Part shown: positions 8,971 through 17,946 of the stretch, in pieces | Layout of the letters: each line of letters begins with the position of its first letter | How positions within the stretch are numbered: the first letter of the stretch is position 1 | Origin: Methylobacterium isbiliense | GTDB taxonomy: Bacteria; Pseudomonadota; Alphaproteobacteria; Rhizobiales; Beijerinckiaceae | NCBI RefSeq assembly: GCF_022179325.1 | Contig: NZ_BPQQ01000034.1 | Coordinates: 124,001 to 188,000 of the forward strand | DNA: 64,000 nucleotides | Direction of reading: 5' to 3' | Notes under the pieces: model-generated | Seen by the model: only the letters and a program-made list of their open reading frames with translations | The model's database searches: none | Told to the model about the DNA's origin: nothing | Translations under genes and position numbers: made by a program

Positions 8971-9501
8971 ATGCGGTGCCTGATGCCGTTTCCTGTCGCC
9001 CGGGCGGCGCTCGTCCTCGCCCTGTCGCTCGCGGCGGCCGGGGCCCAGGCCCAGGGGCGCGGCTGCGCGATCACCACCTACACCGATCCGCCCCGCGAGG
9101 TGCTGACCTGCCCGGACGGGCTGCAGATCTCCGCCGAGAAGGGGGCCGAGTACCGCCTGATCGACCGCGACCGCGACGGTCGCGCCGAGGCGGTGGACCT
9201 GCGGTCCAAGGGCCTGCTGATCGAGGTGGCGCCCCGCCGCCGCGGCGGCTTCCAGGTGCTGACCCCGCACGCCATCGCCTCGGTGCGCGGCACCGTCTGG
9301 GCGGTCGATGTCGCGGCGGCAACGACCGCGGTGTTCGTGCAGCAGGGCGCGGTCGCGGTGTCCCGCAGCGCGGCGCCGGAGGCGACCGCCCTGCTCCGGG
9401 CGGGCGACGGCGTCGACGTCGATGCCGGGGCCGGGCCGCTGCAGGTCAGGCGGTGGCCGGACGAGCGTCGCCTGCATCTCCTCGCACGGTTCGGCCGCTG
9501 A
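8971..9501 (+). CDS. FecR-domain periplasmic protein
   Basis: A 176-residue exported protein with a signal peptide (MRCLMPFPVARAALVLALSLAAAGAQA). A FecR-like beta domain covers GFQVLTPHAIASVRGTVWAVDV, FVQQGAVAVSR and LLRAGDGVDVDAG. FecR domains in this setting are periplasmic and do not imply iron signalling. An in-frame ATG at 8956 overlaps the CRP stop (ATGA), but ATG 8971 has GGGAGA at the right distance and gives a clean signal peptide. It sits 7 bases before a CHASE2 cyclase. FecR-plus-CHASE2-cyclase pairs are a recurrent neighbourhood in Rhizobiales, which suggests that it presents a signal to the CHASE2 sensor. Confidence 0.85.
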   Translation: MRCLMPFPVARAALVLALSLAAAGAQAQGRGCAITTYTDPPREVLTCPDGLQISAEKGAEYRLIDRDRDGRAEAVDLRSKGLLIEVAPRRRGGFQVLTPHAIASVRGTVWAVDVAAATTAVFVQQGAVAVSRSAAPEATALLRAGDGVDVDAGAGPLQVRRWPDERRLHLLARFGR

Positions 9502-9508
9502 GGCGGGC

Positions 9509-11386
9509 GTGACGCCCCGCTGGCCCTCGGCATCGGCGTGGCTCACCGCGGGAGCGCTGGCGCTGGCGCTGGCCTGCGGCCTCGCCCTGATCCCCGGCCA
9601 CCTCAGGGGCGAGGCGTCCGTGCTCGACCGGATCGAGGGCACGCTTGCGGATCTGCGCGGCCTGCTCGCCGGCCCGCGGCCGGCACCGGATGCGGTGGTG
9701 GTGATCGCCATCGACGACGAGACCGTGCGGGCCGCAGGCGCCTATCCGCTGCCGCGCGACGTGATGGCGCGGCTGGTGCGAACCCTCGCGGCGGCCTCCC
9801 CGAAGGCGCTGGCCATCGACGTTCTGTTCGCCGATCCCGGCCCGCCGGAGGCGGACGAGGCGCTCGCCGGCGCGCTCGCGGCCGCCCCGTCGGTGCTGGG
9901 CATGGCGGCCACCTTCGCGCGCGGCGAAACCGAGCGGGCGGCGCAGGCCGGTCCCTTCACCGACCTGCCGGTGGCCGAGCACCTTCTGCGCCCCACCCCG
10001 GCCCTCGCCCGGGCCGGAGCGCTGGGCCTCGTCAACGTCGCCACCGATCACGGCGGCACGCCCCGTCACATCCCGCTCCTCGTCGCGGCGGACGGGTCTC
10101 TGCACGCGGCCCTGCCCCTGCGCGCCGCCGCGCTCGCCCTCGGGCGGGAGCCCGAGCTGGCCCGCGACGCGGTCCGCCTCGGGCCGGTGGCGACGCCGCT
10201 CGATGTCGGGGCCTCCCTGGCGCTGCGCTTCTACGGGCCGCAGGGCAGCATTCGGACGGTCAGCGCCCGGACGGTGCTCGACGGCACGTTTTCCCGTGAA
10301 AACATCGTTAACAAGACCCTGATCGTCGGCGCCACCGCGCTGGGAAGCGGCGACACGCTGGCGACGCCCTTCGACCCGGTGCTGCCGGGCGTCGAGGTGC
10401 TGGCCACCGGGATCGCGCACCTCGTCGCGGGCGACGCGTTGCTGCGCACCACGACGGTCCGGCGGATCGATGCCGCGGCGGCGCTGATCCTGCCGGCGGC
10501 GATCCTGCTCCTGATCTCGTCGCGCCGCATCGGCATCGGCCTCGTCCTGAGCACGCTCGTCCTCGCGGCGGCGAGCGCGCTGGCCGCACTGGCCTTCGCC
10601 CGCGGGATCTGGCTCAGCATGGCGCTGCCCCTGGCCACGACGATCGTGCCGGTGGTGCCCTACGTCGCCGCCCGGCTGTGGCTCGACCAGCGGCAGGAGC
10701 GCAAGCTCGAAGCGGCCCGGGCCGCCCTGCTGCGCTTCCACGCCCCCGCCCTGGCCGCACGCCTCGCCGAGACGCCCGACTTCCTCGACGTGCCGGTGGC
10801 GCAGCGGGCCGCGGTGCTGTTCGTCGATCTCTCGGGCTTCACCGGGCTCGCGGAGCGCCTCGGCCCGGTGCGCACCCGCGAACGGCTGAAGGAGATGCAC
10901 AACCTGGTGGAGGACGAGGTGACGGCCCGCGACGGCTCGGTGACGAGCTTCATGGGCGACGGCGCCATGGTGCTGTTCGGCCTGCCGGAGGCGCGCGACG
11001 ACGATGCGGCGCGGGCGGTGGCCACCGCCCTGACGCTCCACGCCCGGCTCACGGCCTGGCTCGCCGGCGAGGTGGCCGAAGGCGCGATCGGCGTGCGGAT
11101 CGGCGTGCATGCCGGGCCGGTGGTGATGTCGCGGCTCGGAGGCGAGCACAACCAGCACATCACCGCGACCGGCGACACCGTGAACGTGGCGAGCCGCCTC
11201 CTGGAGATCACCAAGCAGCACGGCGCCCCGGTGGCGTTCAGCGCCGAAGTGCTGGCGGCCCTCGACGGGCCGCTGGCGGCCCTCGACCGGCTGCCGCCCG
11301 GCCTGAGCGCGCCGCTGCAGGTGGCGGTGCGGGGCCGGGTCGAGCCCCTCGTCCTGCGGTTGTGGCGCCCGCCGACGGCCGCCTGA
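9509..11386 (+). CDS. CHASE2-domain class III adenylate/guanylate cyclase
   Basis: A 625-residue membrane cyclase: TM1 ~11-30, periplasmic CHASE2 ~35-315, three clustered TM helices ~322-390, and a cytoplasmic class III catalytic domain ~430-570. Metal-binding Asp440 (LFVDLSGFT) and Asp484 (FMGDGAMVLFG) and the TVNVASRL helix are intact. The residue before FMGD, usually Lys in adenylate cyclases, is Ser480, and the partner position is Thr552, so nucleotide choice is not textbook. The GTG at 9509 follows GAGGCGGG and lies 7 bases after the FecR stop; the longer open frame upstream is a mirror. The operon with a CRP-type protein argues for cAMP, though cGMP cannot be excluded. Confidence 0.9.
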   Translation: MTPRWPSASAWLTAGALALALACGLALIPGHLRGEASVLDRIEGTLADLRGLLAGPRPAPDAVVVIAIDDETVRAAGAYPLPRDVMARLVRTLAAASPKALAIDVLFADPGPPEADEALAGALAAAPSVLGMAATFARGETERAAQAGPFTDLPVAEHLLRPTPALARAGALGLVNVATDHGGTPRHIPLLVAADGSLHAALPLRAAALALGREPELARDAVRLGPVATPLDVGASLALRFYGPQGSIRTVSARTVLDGTFSRENIVNKTLIVGATALGSGDTLATPFDPVLPGVEVLATGIAHLVAGDALLRTTTVRRIDAAAALILPAAILLLISSRRIGIGLVLSTLVLAAASALAALAFARGIWLSMALPLATTIVPVVPYVAARLWLDQRQERKLEAARAALLRFHAPALAARLAETPDFLDVPVAQRAAVLFVDLSGFTGLAERLGPVRTRERLKEMHNLVEDEVTARDGSVTSFMGDGAMVLFGLPEARDDDAARAVATALTLHARLTAWLAGEVAEGAIGVRIGVHAGPVVMSRLGGEHNQHITATGDTVNVASRLLEITKQHGAPVAFSAEVLAALDGPLAALDRLPPGLSAPLQVAVRGRVEPLVLRLWRPPTAA

Positions 11387-11388
11387 GG

Positions 11389-11415
11389 GCGGCCCGTGGC
11401 GCTGCCTCGGGCCGC
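11389..11415. terminator. hairpin between convergent cyclase and DAHP synthase genes
   Basis: An 8-base-pair GC stem, GCGGCCCG (11389-11396) and CGGGCCGC (11408-11415), with an 11-base loop lies in the 34-base convergent gap. It has no T tract, so it may act with Rho or in both directions. Confidence 0.45.
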
Positions 11416-11420
11416 TCAGA

Positions 11421-12803
11421 TCATTCGGCGGCCTCGATCCGGGGCCGCTCGTGCTCCTTGCGCTCGCGCTTGACGAGGTCGGCGGTCAGGAACGCCACCT
11501 CCAGCGCCTGCTCGGCGTTGAGGCGCGGGTCGCAATAGGTGTGGTAGCGGTCCTGCAGGTCCTCGGCCGTGAGCGCCCGGGCGCCGCCCGTGCACTCGGT
11601 GACGTTCTTGCCGGTCATCTCCAGGTGGATGCCGCCCGCGTAGGTGCCCTCCGCCTGATGCACGTCGAAGAAGCCCTGGATCTCCTTCATCACCCGCTCG
11701 AACGGCCGGGTCTTGTAGCCGCTCGCCGTGATGGTGTTGCCGTGCATCGGGTCGCACGACCAGACCACCGCGCGCCCCTCGCGCTCCACCGCCCGGATCA
11801 GGCCGGGCAGGTGCTCGCCCACCTTGTCGGCGCCGAACCGGCAGATCAGGGTGAGCCGGCCCGGCTCGTTCTCGGGGTTGAGGAGGCCGATCAGCCGGAT
11901 CAGGTCGTCCGGCTTCAGCGACGGACCGCACTTGAGGCCGACCGGGTTCTTCACGCCCCGCGCGAACTCGATATGGGCGTGGTCCGCCTGCCGCGTGCGG
12001 TCGCCGATCCAGAGCATGTGGCCGGAGGTGGCGTACCAGTCGCCGCTGGTCGAATCGACCCGGGTCAGCGCCTCCTCGTAGCCGAGGAGCAGGGCCTCGT
12101 GGCTGGTGTAGAAGTCGGTCTGGCGCACCTCCTGGTGCGTCTCCGGGTTGATGCCGATCGCCCGCATGAAGTCGAGGGTTTCGGTCATGCGCTGGGCCAG
12201 ATCCTCGTAGGCCGAGGATTGGGGCGAGTCCTTGACGAAGCCCAGCATCCAGCGGTGGGCGTTCTCCAGGTTGGCGTAGCCGCCGCCCGCGAAGGCGCGC
12301 AGCAGGTTCAGCGTCGCGGCCGACTGCCGGTAGGCTTCGAGCTGGCGCTTCGGATCGGGAATCCGGTCCTGCGCGGTGAAGCCGATGCCGTTGACGATGT
12401 CGCCGCGATAGCTCGGCAGCGCGACCCCGTCCACGCTCTCGGTGGGCGAGGAGCGGGGCTTGGCGAACTGCCCGGCGATGCGCCCGACCTTCACCACGGG
12501 CGAGCCCCCCGCGAAGGTCAGCACCAGGGCCATCTGCAGGAAGACGCGGAAGAAGTCGCGGATGTTGTCGGCCGAGTGCTCGTCGAAGCTCTCCGCGCAG
12601 TCGCCGCCCTGCAGCAGGAACGCCTCGCCGGCCGCGACCTTGGCGAGGCTCTTCTTCAGCTTGCGGGCCTCGCCTGCAAAAACCAGGGGCGGAAAGCTCG
12701 CGAGCTGACGTTCCACCGCCTCCAGCGCCGCCGCATCCGGATAATCGGGCACTTGCTGGATCGGCAGCCGCCGCCAGCCCGAAGGGGTCCACCGCTCGCT
12801 CAT
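11421..12803 (-). CDS. aroG: class II 3-deoxy-7-phosphoheptulonate (DAHP) synthase
   Basis: The 460-residue enzyme condenses phosphoenolpyruvate with erythrose 4-phosphate, the first step of the shikimate pathway. It is of the plant-like class [21 protein letters not shown] at the start, [29 protein letters not shown], a GANLRAF-equivalent [35 protein letters not shown] and [10 protein letters not shown]. These carry the metal Cys and His and the phosphate-binding Arg/Lys. The length is normal for the class. ATG 12803 has GGAGAGG before it; a GTG five codons upstream is less likely. It stands alone. The gene symbol is assigned by function; class II enzymes carry different names in different genomes. 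Confidence 0.95.
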   Translation of the reverse strand: MSERWTPSGWRRLPIQQVPDYPDAAALEAVERQLASFPPLVFAGEARKLKKSLAKVAAGEAFLLQGGDCAESFDEHSADNIRDFFRVFLQMALVLTFAGGSPVVKVGRIAGQFAKPRSSPTESVDGVALPSYRGDIVNGIGFTAQDRIPDPKRQLEAYRQSAATLNLLRAFAGGGYANLENAHRWMLGFVKDSPQSSAYEDLAQRMTETLDFMRAIGINPETHQEVRQTDFYTSHEALLLGYEEALTRVDSTSGDWYATSGHMLWIGDRTRQADHAHIEFARGVKNPVGLKCGPSLKPDDLIRLIGLLNPENEPGRLTLICRFGADKVGEHLPGLIRAVEREGRAVVWSCDPMHGNTITASGYKTRPFERVMKEIQGFFDVHQAEGTYAGGIHLEMTGKNVTECTGGARALTAEDLQDRYHTYCDPRLNAEQALEVAFLTADLVKRERKEHERPRIEAAE

Positions 12804-13130
12804 CGTCCTCTCCCGCACACCTCTCCCGAAGGCTCACTCGCCGGCCGCACGGCCCGGCGGAGCCGCGCTTATAGGGCGGTTGCGTCCCGGAAGCGAGGGT
12901 GCGTGACGGGCCGCCGCGTGCCGCCGGCGAGGTTTTTTCAGGCGGCAGAACGCATTCCGGTCGAATATTATCCTTCGATAATGTCGGTGCAAACCCTTGA
13001 TCTCTCAGCAACTCGAGATTGTAAATCGGCAAAAGTTCATGTTCTCATATTGTTCTGCTTGCCAGAATCCCGCGAAGCAGAAAGCATTGACCTCAGATGG
13101 CCGCTGCTTGGACTGCGATCTGGGGGCCAC

Positions 13131-13472
13131 ATGCGCCTACGCATTGGTGACACACTGAGATTGACAGTATCTGGTGCAGGAGATCGTGCGGTCGTAAGTC
13201 TCAACACTTTCGCTGTGACGCAGCCGGCCTTAACGGAATGGCCCGTCAGCGAGGACGGCTTCACCTACGACGTGACGCCCTGGCTGCATCCCGGACGCAA
13301 CGTCCTGTCGGTGGTCCTCGTCGGGCGCTCCTGCGCGGTGCCGTTCCGGCTCCGCATCCAGCAGAGCGGCCAGCCGGACTGGACTTTGGACGAGCGGGAG
13401 TTCGTGCCCGTCCCGGCGCCCTGGCGGCTGTGGACACACGCGATCGACGTCGCCGAACCGGCACTGCTTTGA
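13131..13472 (+). CDS. hypothetical protein, galactose-binding-like beta domain, low-GC gene
   Basis: A 113-residue protein of unknown function. Most of it alternates like a beta sandwich. The stretch FTYDVTPWLHPGRNVLSVVLVG resembles the sugar-binding (jelly-roll) domain of family 2 glycosidases, where a DVT-LxPGxNxLxV pattern recurs. This is only a fold-level hint. ATG 13131 has GGGGG five bases before it. The frame is open further up to ATG 12981 (163 residues) but that extension has no ribosome binding site. The DNA from about 12950 to 13240 is clearly poorer in G+C than its surroundings, which suggests recent acquisition or a former insertion. No linked functional neighbour. Confidence 0.5.
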   Translation: MRLRIGDTLRLTVSGAGDRAVVSLNTFAVTQPALTEWPVSEDGFTYDVTPWLHPGRNVLSVVLVGRSCAVPFRLRIQQSGQPDWTLDEREFVPVPAPWRLWTHAIDVAEPALL

Positions 13473-13641
13473 GCGAGCGCCCGCCGGTACAGCGGCACGG
13501 CGCACCCGGCCTGCGGGCAGCGGCCGCGCCGCACCCCGCTCTTCCTTAACCTTTACCCCGGACACTCCGTGGTTGTCCGTCCGGTCCTTGCAAGGAAGCC
13601 GGGCGGCCCGATCGGAGCCGCAGCGCCATGATTGCAGCGCC

Positions 13642-14760
13642 ATGACCACGCCCCCGCACAATCGGGACGGGGCACGGGCCCGGGCGGGTCGGGCCGCGCG
13701 GCGGGCCGGCGCGATCCTGCGCGGCGGCGCGCTCGCCGTGGCGCTCCTGTCCGCCGGGGCCGCGCCGGAGGCGCGTGCGGAGCCTCCGGTCCGCCTCAAG
13801 ATCGTGGGCGGACTCGCGGGCCTGCGCCAGTTCACCCAGTTCGAGGAGCCGTTCTGGTCCCGGACCATCGGCGAGCTGTCGGGCGGCCGGATCGAGGCAA
13901 GCATCCATTCCTTCGACCGCAGCGGGCTGCGCGGCCAGGACATGCTCCAGCTGATGCGGCTCGGCGTCGTTCCGTTCGGCACCGCGATCGCGTCGGTGGT
14001 GGCCGGCGACGACCCGGAACTCTCCGCCATCGACCTGCCGGGCCTCAGCCCGGATGCGGCGGCGCTGCGCCGGACCGTGGCGGCCTACCGGCCGCATCTC
14101 GCGGCCTTGCTGCGGGAGCGCTACGGGATCGAGACGCTCGGCATCTACGTCTACCCGGCGCAGGTGCTCTACTGCGCCAAGCCCTTTCGCGGTCTCGACG
14201 ACCTGACCGGCCGGCGGGTGCGCACCTCCTCGGTCAACCAGTCCGAGTGGATCGCCGCCCTCGGCGCGGTCCCGGTCATCACTCCGTTCGCCGAGATGGT
14301 CGGGGCGGTCACACGCGGCGTCGTCGATTGCGCGATCACCGGCACGCTGAGCGGCGCGGAGGTGGGCCTGACGCGGGTGACGAGCCACATCCACGGCATG
14401 GCGATCGGCTGGGGCGTGTCGATCTTCGGCGCCAATCGCGCCGCCTGGGAGGCGCTCGCGCCGGAGCTGCGCGACACCGTGCGGCGGGGCGTGGCGGATC
14501 TGGAGCGGCGCATCTGGGAGGGGGTGGAGCAGGACACCGCGCAGGGTCTCGCCTGCAACACCGGCGCCACGGCCTGTGAGGGGGAGCGCCGCGCCGGTCT
14601 GACGCTCGTGGTGCCGAGCCCCGCCGACGAGGCCCGCCGCCGCCGGCTCCTCGTCGAGACCGTGCTGCCGGGCTGGGTCGGGCGCTGCGGCACGGCCTGC
14701 GCGAACGCCTGGAACGGCACGATCGCGGCCTCGCTCGGGATCCGGGCCGGTGCGCAGTGA
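13642..14760 (+). CDS. TRAP-type (DctP family) solute-binding protein without transporter genes
   Basis: A 372-residue periplasmic binding protein with a long basic leader and signal sequence (hydrophobic ~25-42, cleavage near the ARA-E site at ~50). DctP-family features: LKIVGG strand, MLQLMRLGVVPFGTAIASVVAGDDPEL, the GIYVYPAQVLYC strand, and LTGRRVRTSS with the carboxylate-binding Arg near 194 followed by PVITPFAEMVGAVTRGVVDCAITG. It has a Cys-rich tail (NTGATACEG, GRCGTACANAW), unusual for the family and perhaps disulfide-bonded. No DctQ or DctM gene is nearby. Instead its last codons overlap the start of a membrane GGDEF-EAL protein, so it is more likely a ligand sensor for that enzyme than a transport component. 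Confidence 0.88.
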   Translation: MTTPPHNRDGARARAGRAARRAGAILRGGALAVALLSAGAAPEARAEPPVRLKIVGGLAGLRQFTQFEEPFWSRTIGELSGGRIEASIHSFDRSGLRGQDMLQLMRLGVVPFGTAIASVVAGDDPELSAIDLPGLSPDAAALRRTVAAYRPHLAALLRERYGIETLGIYVYPAQVLYCAKPFRGLDDLTGRRVRTSSVNQSEWIAALGAVPVITPFAEMVGAVTRGVVDCAITGTLSGAEVGLTRVTSHIHGMAIGWGVSIFGANRAAWEALAPELRDTVRRGVADLERRIWEGVEQDTAQGLACNTGATACEGERRAGLTLVVPSPADEARRRRLLVETVLPGWVGRCGTACANAWNGTIAASLGIRAGAQ

Positions 14761-17700
14761 GGCCCCGCCGCCGGGCCCCGGAGGCAGCGCCGCGCCGTCG
14801 CGCCGCCGGTTCTCGGGCGCGGTGCTGCTCGCCGCCGCCCTCCTGTCGGTCGCGCTGATCGGCGGCACCGCACTGGTGCTGCAGCGGACCCGGGCGACCG
14901 CGCGGGCCGCCGCCGAACGGGGCCTGGAACAGACCGTCCTGACGGTCGCCAACACGATGAACCGCCAGTTCCTGCAGGTCGACAGCGTGCTCGCCAGCCT
15001 GCCGGTCCTGCTCTCCGCGATCGAGGGGACGCGCGGCGAGCTGACGCCGGAGGCGGTGGGGCGCCTGCTGCGGGGCTTCAACGTGCAGAGCGCGCTGTTC
15101 CGCGACGTGCTCCTGGTGCGGCGCGACGGGTCGCTCTGGGCCTCGGCGCGTATCCGGGCCCGTCCGATCGCCTTTCCGATGGAGGAGCTGATGCCGCGCC
15201 AGGGGGCGGGCGTCATCGTCCTGGCGGGTCCCACGCACGACCGGATCACCGGCGAGTGGGCGCTCTACCTCGCCCGCACCCTCACCCTGCCGCGGGAGGG
15301 CGAACTCCTGGCCGTCGCCGAGATCCCGCTCGCCTCCGTCCAGGCGCTGCTCGGCGAGGAGGCGACGCCCGGGCTGCGCCTCCTGCTCGAAGGGCGCGAC
15401 GGGCGCCTTGTGGCGAGCGTGCCGCACGACGAGCTGGCGACCGGCCGCGTGCAGGCGCTGCGCATCGCCGGCCTGCGCGACGACGGCACGGCCTTCGACC
15501 TCCCGGCCGGCCCCGGGGCCAGCGGGCTGATCGCCGCCGCCCGGCCCACGCTCTACGGCGACGTCGCAGTCGCCGCCACGCTCGATCCGGCCGCGGCCTT
15601 CGCCGCCTGGGCGCGGGACCGCGATCGGCTCCTCGTGGTGGTCGCCGTGGCGGAACTGCTGGTGCTCGCCTGCGCGGCGGCCCTGCTCGCCGCGTGGCGC
15701 ACGCTCCACGCCCTGCAGGAGGCGCGCGACCGGGCGCGCCTGCGGCTGGAGAACGCCATCGAGGCGATGTCGGATGGCTTCGTGATGTGGGACCGGGACG
15801 ACCGGCTGGTCACCTGCAATGCCCGCTTCCGCGACCTCTACGCGCTCAGCGCGCCGGCGATCCGGCCGGGGGCGGCCTTCGAGGAGATCATGCGCTTCGG
15901 CGCCGCGTGCGGGCAGTACCCGCAAGCGCAGGGCGATGTCGAGGCGTGGCTCCAGGACGTCATCGCCTGGCACCGGGGCGGCAACGGTACGATCGAGCGC
16001 CTGCTGCCCGACGGCCGCTGGCTCCTGATCACCGAGCGCCGGACCGCGACCGGCGAGATCGTCGGCATCCGCACCGACATCACCGCCCTCAAGGGCGCCC
16101 TCGACGACCTCGCGGCGGCGAACGCGCGGGCTCACGCCGCGATGGCGGAGGTGCAGGCGCAGAACGACGCCCTGCTGGAGCGCGACCGCTCGCTGCGCAA
16201 GCAGAACCTGCTGTTCGATGCGGCGCTGAGCAACATGTCCCACGGCCTGCTGATGGCCGACGCGTCGGGCCGGCTCATCGTGCGCAACCGGCGCTTCGCC
16301 GAACTCTTCGGGCTCGGCGAGGCCGCCGCACCGGCCGGCATGGACTTCGACGCCGCCTTCGCGCAGATCGCCGCGTGCGGCTCCTTCGGCGCGGCGGCCG
16401 AGGAGATCCGGCGCCGCCAGCGGGGCCTTGCCGGGAGCCAGCGCTCCGGCACCTTCACGGCGGCGGGCGCGGACGGGCGGGCGCTCTCGATCACCCAGCG
16501 GCCGATGGCCGACGGCGGCTTCGTGGCGATCTACGAGGACGTCACCGAGCACCGCCAGGCCGAGGACCGCGTCCGCTTCCTCGCCCATCACGACGCGCTG
16601 ACGCAGCTGCCCAACCGCGTGCAGTTCCGCATCCGGCTCGACGAGATGCTGCGGGGGTTGGCCGACCGGCGCCGGAGCCTCGCGCTCCTCTACCTCGACC
16701 TCGACGCCTTCAAGGACGTCAACGACACGCTCGGGCATCCGGTCGGGGATGCGCTCCTGGCGGCGGTGGGCGAGCGCCTGCGGGCCTGCGTGCCCGAGGG
16801 CGGAATCGTGGCGCGGCTCGGCGGGGACGAGTTCGCGGTGGCCTGCCTCGCGCCGGAGGCCGCCGCGGCGGCGGACTCCCTCAGCACCGCGATCATCGCG
16901 GCCGTGAGCGCCCCCTACGACCTCGCGGGCCGGACCGTGACGGTGGGCGTGAGCATCGGCATCGCGCTCGCGGGGGCGGAGGCGCCCGACGCCGACACGC
17001 TGCTCAAGCACGCCGACATGGCCCTCTACGAGGCCAAGGCGCGGGGACGGGGGGTGCACCGCTTCTTCGAGACGCAGTTCGCCACGCGCCTGCACGCACG
17101 CCTCACCCTGGAGACCGACCTCGCCGCGGCTTTGGGCGCCGGGCAGTTCGAACTCGCCTACCAGCCGATCTTCGATCTCCGGGCGGGGCGGCCCTGCGGC
17201 TTCGAGGCGCTGCTGCGCTGGAACCATCCCGTGCGCGGCTCCGTGAGCCCCGCGAGCTTCATCCCGCTCGCCGAGCAGACCGGGCTGATCGAGGAGATCG
17301 GCGCCTTCGTGCTCGACCGGGCCTGCGCGGATGCGGCTGCGATGCCGCCCGGCCTGCGCATCGCCGTCAATCTCTCGCCGGTGCAGCTGCGGAACGAGGG
17401 CCTCGTCGAGCGGGTCGCCGCCGCCCTCGACAGCAGCCAGCTCGATCCCTCCCGGCTCGAACTGGAGATCACCGAATCGGCCCTCCTTGAGAACAACGAC
17501 CGCATCGCCGCGATGCTGGAGCGCCTGCGCGGGCACGGCGTGCGGATCGTCCTCGACGATTTCGGCACCGGCTATTCGTCCTTGAGCTACCTGCGCACCT
17601 TTCCGTTCCAGAAGATCAAGATCGACCAGTCCTTCGTGCGGGAGATGACCACCCGCGCGAACTCGCTCGCCATCGTCAGCGCCATCGTCGGGCTCGCGGA

Positions 17701-17884
17701 CGAACTCGGCATGGTCACCACCGCCGAGGGCATCGAGACCGCCGACCACCTCGATTTCGTGCGCAAGGTCGGCTGCCGGGAGGCACAGGGCTACTTCCTC
17801 GGCAAGCCGCGCCCGATCCTGCATGCCTGCGATATCCTGCGCAGCCCCGCGCCGCTCCCCCGCGTCCGGAGCGTCGCCTCCTGA
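14750..17884 (+). CDS. membrane-bound PAS-GGDEF-EAL cyclic-di-GMP enzyme
   Basis: A 1044-residue sensor enzyme. TM1 ~21-43, a periplasmic dCACHE-like region ~45-290, TM2 ~292-314, two PAS regions (~345-440 with MSDGFVMWDRDDRLVTCNARF; ~485-600 with MSHGLLMADASGRLIVRNRRF), a coiled linker between them, GGDEF (~605-765) and EAL (~785-1025). The GGDEF motif is intact at 691-695 and EAL at 819-821; the EAL domain keeps its NLS, EITES, DDFGTGYSS, KID and AEGIE motifs, so both synthesis and breakdown of c-di-GMP are possible. The GTG at 14750 lies inside the upstream binding-protein gene (11-base overlap), which points to coupled production and joint sensing. Confidence 0.93.
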   Translation: MRSEAPPPGPGGSAAPSRRRFSGAVLLAAALLSVALIGGTALVLQRTRATARAAAERGLEQTVLTVANTMNRQFLQVDSVLASLPVLLSAIEGTRGELTPEAVGRLLRGFNVQSALFRDVLLVRRDGSLWASARIRARPIAFPMEELMPRQGAGVIVLAGPTHDRITGEWALYLARTLTLPREGELLAVAEIPLASVQALLGEEATPGLRLLLEGRDGRLVASVPHDELATGRVQALRIAGLRDDGTAFDLPAGPGASGLIAAARPTLYGDVAVAATLDPAAAFAAWARDRDRLLVVVAVAELLVLACAAALLAAWRTLHALQEARDRARLRLENAIEAMSDGFVMWDRDDRLVTCNARFRDLYALSAPAIRPGAAFEEIMRFGAACGQYPQAQGDVEAWLQDVIAWHRGGNGTIERLLPDGRWLLITERRTATGEIVGIRTDITALKGALDDLAAANARAHAAMAEVQAQNDALLERDRSLRKQNLLFDAALSNMSHGLLMADASGRLIVRNRRFAELFGLGEAAAPAGMDFDAAFAQIAACGSFGAAAEEIRRRQRGLAGSQRSGTFTAAGADGRALSITQRPMADGGFVAIYEDVTEHRQAEDRVRFLAHHDALTQLPNRVQFRIRLDEMLRGLADRRRSLALLYLDLDAFKDVNDTLGHPVGDALLAAVGERLRACVPEGGIVARLGGDEFAVACLAPEAAAAADSLSTAIIAAVSAPYDLAGRTVTVGVSIGIALAGAEAPDADTLLKHADMALYEAKARGRGVHRFFETQFATRLHARLTLETDLAAALGAGQFELAYQPIFDLRAGRPCGFEALLRWNHPVRGSVSPASFIPLAEQTGLIEEIGAFVLDRACADAAAMPPGLRIAVNLSPVQLRNEGLVERVAAALDSSQLDPSRLELEITESALLENNDRIAAMLERLRGHGVRIVLDDFGTGYSSLSYLRTFPFQKIKIDQSFVREMTTRANSLAIVSAIVGLADELGMVTTAEGIETADHLDFVRKVGCREAQGYFLGKPRPILHACDILRSPAPLPRVRSVAS

Positions 17885-17889
17885 GGACC

Positions 17890-17914
17890 GGAACGCGCCC
17901 TGCTCGCGGACGTT
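17890..17914 (+). promoter_or_regulatory. EcfG-type general stress promoter GGAAC-N16-CGTT
   Basis: GGAAC (17890-17894), a 16-base spacer and CGTT (17911-17914) match the published alphaproteobacterial EcfG consensus GGAAC-N16/17-CGTT in every position. It lies 33 bases before the ATG of a small hydrophilic gene and 6 bases after the preceding stop. Confidence 0.7.
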
Positions 17915-17946
17915 GGCCGTTACACGTCCACGCGTCGGAGTTGCAG

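Noticed and set aside
9446-11221. Open frame of 591 codons opposite the cyclase
   Set aside because: Low-complexity mirror translation; the cyclase frame has CHASE2 and class III motifs.
14336-17824. Open frame of 1162 codons on the minus strand
   Set aside because: It mirrors the PAS-GGDEF-EAL gene, whose plus-strand frame has full catalytic motifs.
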